Shown: positions 5,498 through 5,858 of the stretch, piece after piece
Layout of the letters: the number at the start of each line of letters is the position of its first letter
Position numbering within the stretch: the stretch's first letter is position 1
From: a bacterium
GTDB lineage: Bacteria; Planctomycetota; UBA11346
Assembly: GCA_020049615.1 (NCBI GenBank)
Contig: JAIFKN010000072.1
Coordinates: 1-5,858, forward strand
Direction: 5' to 3'
DNA length: 5,858 nt
The notes under the pieces: model-generated
Databases searched by the model: none
The model's input: only the letters and a program-made list of their open reading frames with translations
Told to the model about the DNA's origin: nothing
Position numbers and translations under genes: made by a program

Positions 5498-5858
5498 GTG
5501 CATACCTGGCCCACCCGCGTCGGCGGCGTCCTGCAGATGCTCGATCCGGCGGTCGGACCACGCCTCATCCTCGATCGCCTGTGGCACGAGGTGAAGGGCT
5601 GGAAGACCATCGGCGGCATCTGGCTGCACTGCAAACCAGGCCATCTCTCGCCCTCCGGTACTTTCATCGTCGGCGAGCCCCCCGACAGCGCCGACGAGAT
5701 CGCCGCCCTCGCCACCCCGGCCACCGCCCCGATCGCCACCGACGGCCTGCCGGTGGTCGCCCGCCAGCTGCGCGATGGCAACGTGCCGATCGCCATCCTC
5801 ATGGTCAGCCACCGCGAGGGTGAGGATGCCGCCGCCTTCCTCGTCGATGTGCTCTCAC
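5498..5858 (+). CDS. Unrecognised protein, N-terminal 120 residues, possibly GAF-like (3' end outside window)
   Basis: The frame from GTG 5498 stays open to the window edge and looks coding: third codon positions are G/C-rich and the protein has alternating hydrophobic strands and helices. It begins VHTWPTRVGGVLQMLDPAVG, then RLILDRLWHEVKGWKTIGGIWLHC, FIVGEPPDSADEIAALATP, and PVVARQLRDGNVPIAILMVSHREGEDAAAFLVDVL. The order helix, strand (GGIWLH), helix, then a strand pair ending 'pIAILMVSHREGED' followed by a helix recalls a divergent GAF sensory domain, as found at the front of two-component kinases or sigma-54 activators. This is a fold impression only; no diagnostic motif is seen. The in-frame ATG at 5537 is an alternative start but lacks the ribosome binding site. 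Function is unknown. Confidence 0.6.
   Translation, partial: MHTWPTRVGGVLQMLDPAVGPRLILDRLWHEVKGWKTIGGIWLHCKPGHLSPSGTFIVGEPPDSADEIAALATPATAPIATDGLPVVARQLRDGNVPIAILMVSHREGEDAAAFLVDVLS

Noticed and set aside
5453..5812. Minus-strand open frames at the right edge (119 and 131 residues)
   Set aside because: They are opposite the GTG-started plus-strand frame, which has a ribosome binding site and a more protein-like sequence.

Overview
The window is GC-rich bacterial chromosomal DNA with ordinary housekeeping genes on both strands and two unusually structured intergenic regions. The SurA/PpiD-like protein with a single N-terminal membrane anchor implies a cell with a periplasm. The 299-residue PurC is of the longer, yeast-ADE1-like type. 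High GC, this PurC and the K-T-G-x-P-G-L-G subtype of TauE/SafE would suit a PVC/Planctomycetota-like or other non-enterobacterial lineage. That placement is inference: no rRNA or marker gene is present to settle it.

Layout. (1) Positions 1-1501, minus strand: the first 500 codons of glycogen phosphorylase (glgP), running off the left edge before the PLP-binding half. (2) Positions 1502-1685: a divergent intergenic region. (3) Positions 1686-3420, plus: a membrane-anchored SurA/PpiD-like periplasmic folding factor. Its reading frame is broken once, at a CCCC run (1867-1870); dropping one C restores a 577-residue protein. (4) Positions 3420-4319, plus: purC (SAICAR synthase), whose ATG overlaps the previous stop (TGATG). 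(5) Positions 4320-4506: an intergenic region with a large imperfect inverted repeat built from telomere-like heptamers (AGGGGTC/AGGGGTT), a canonical G-quadruplex pattern and four copies of the octamer GGGCAATG. (6) Positions 4507-5274, plus: a TauE/SafE-family membrane permease. (7) Positions 5275-5497: an intergenic region with a long stem-loop starting at the base after the stop codon, a nested 14-bp perfect palindrome, a fifth GGGCAATG and a separate 11-bp perfect hairpin. (8) Positions 5498-5858, plus: the start of an unrecognised, possibly GAF-like gene that runs off the right edge.

The ppiD-like gene and purC form a translationally coupled pair. The other genes show no obvious functional link: glycogen breakdown, envelope protein folding, purine synthesis and anion or organosulfur transport. 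I see no defence system, mobile-element gene, CRISPR array or new multi-gene system. The most unusual material is the two repeat-bearing intergenic regions and the frameshift.
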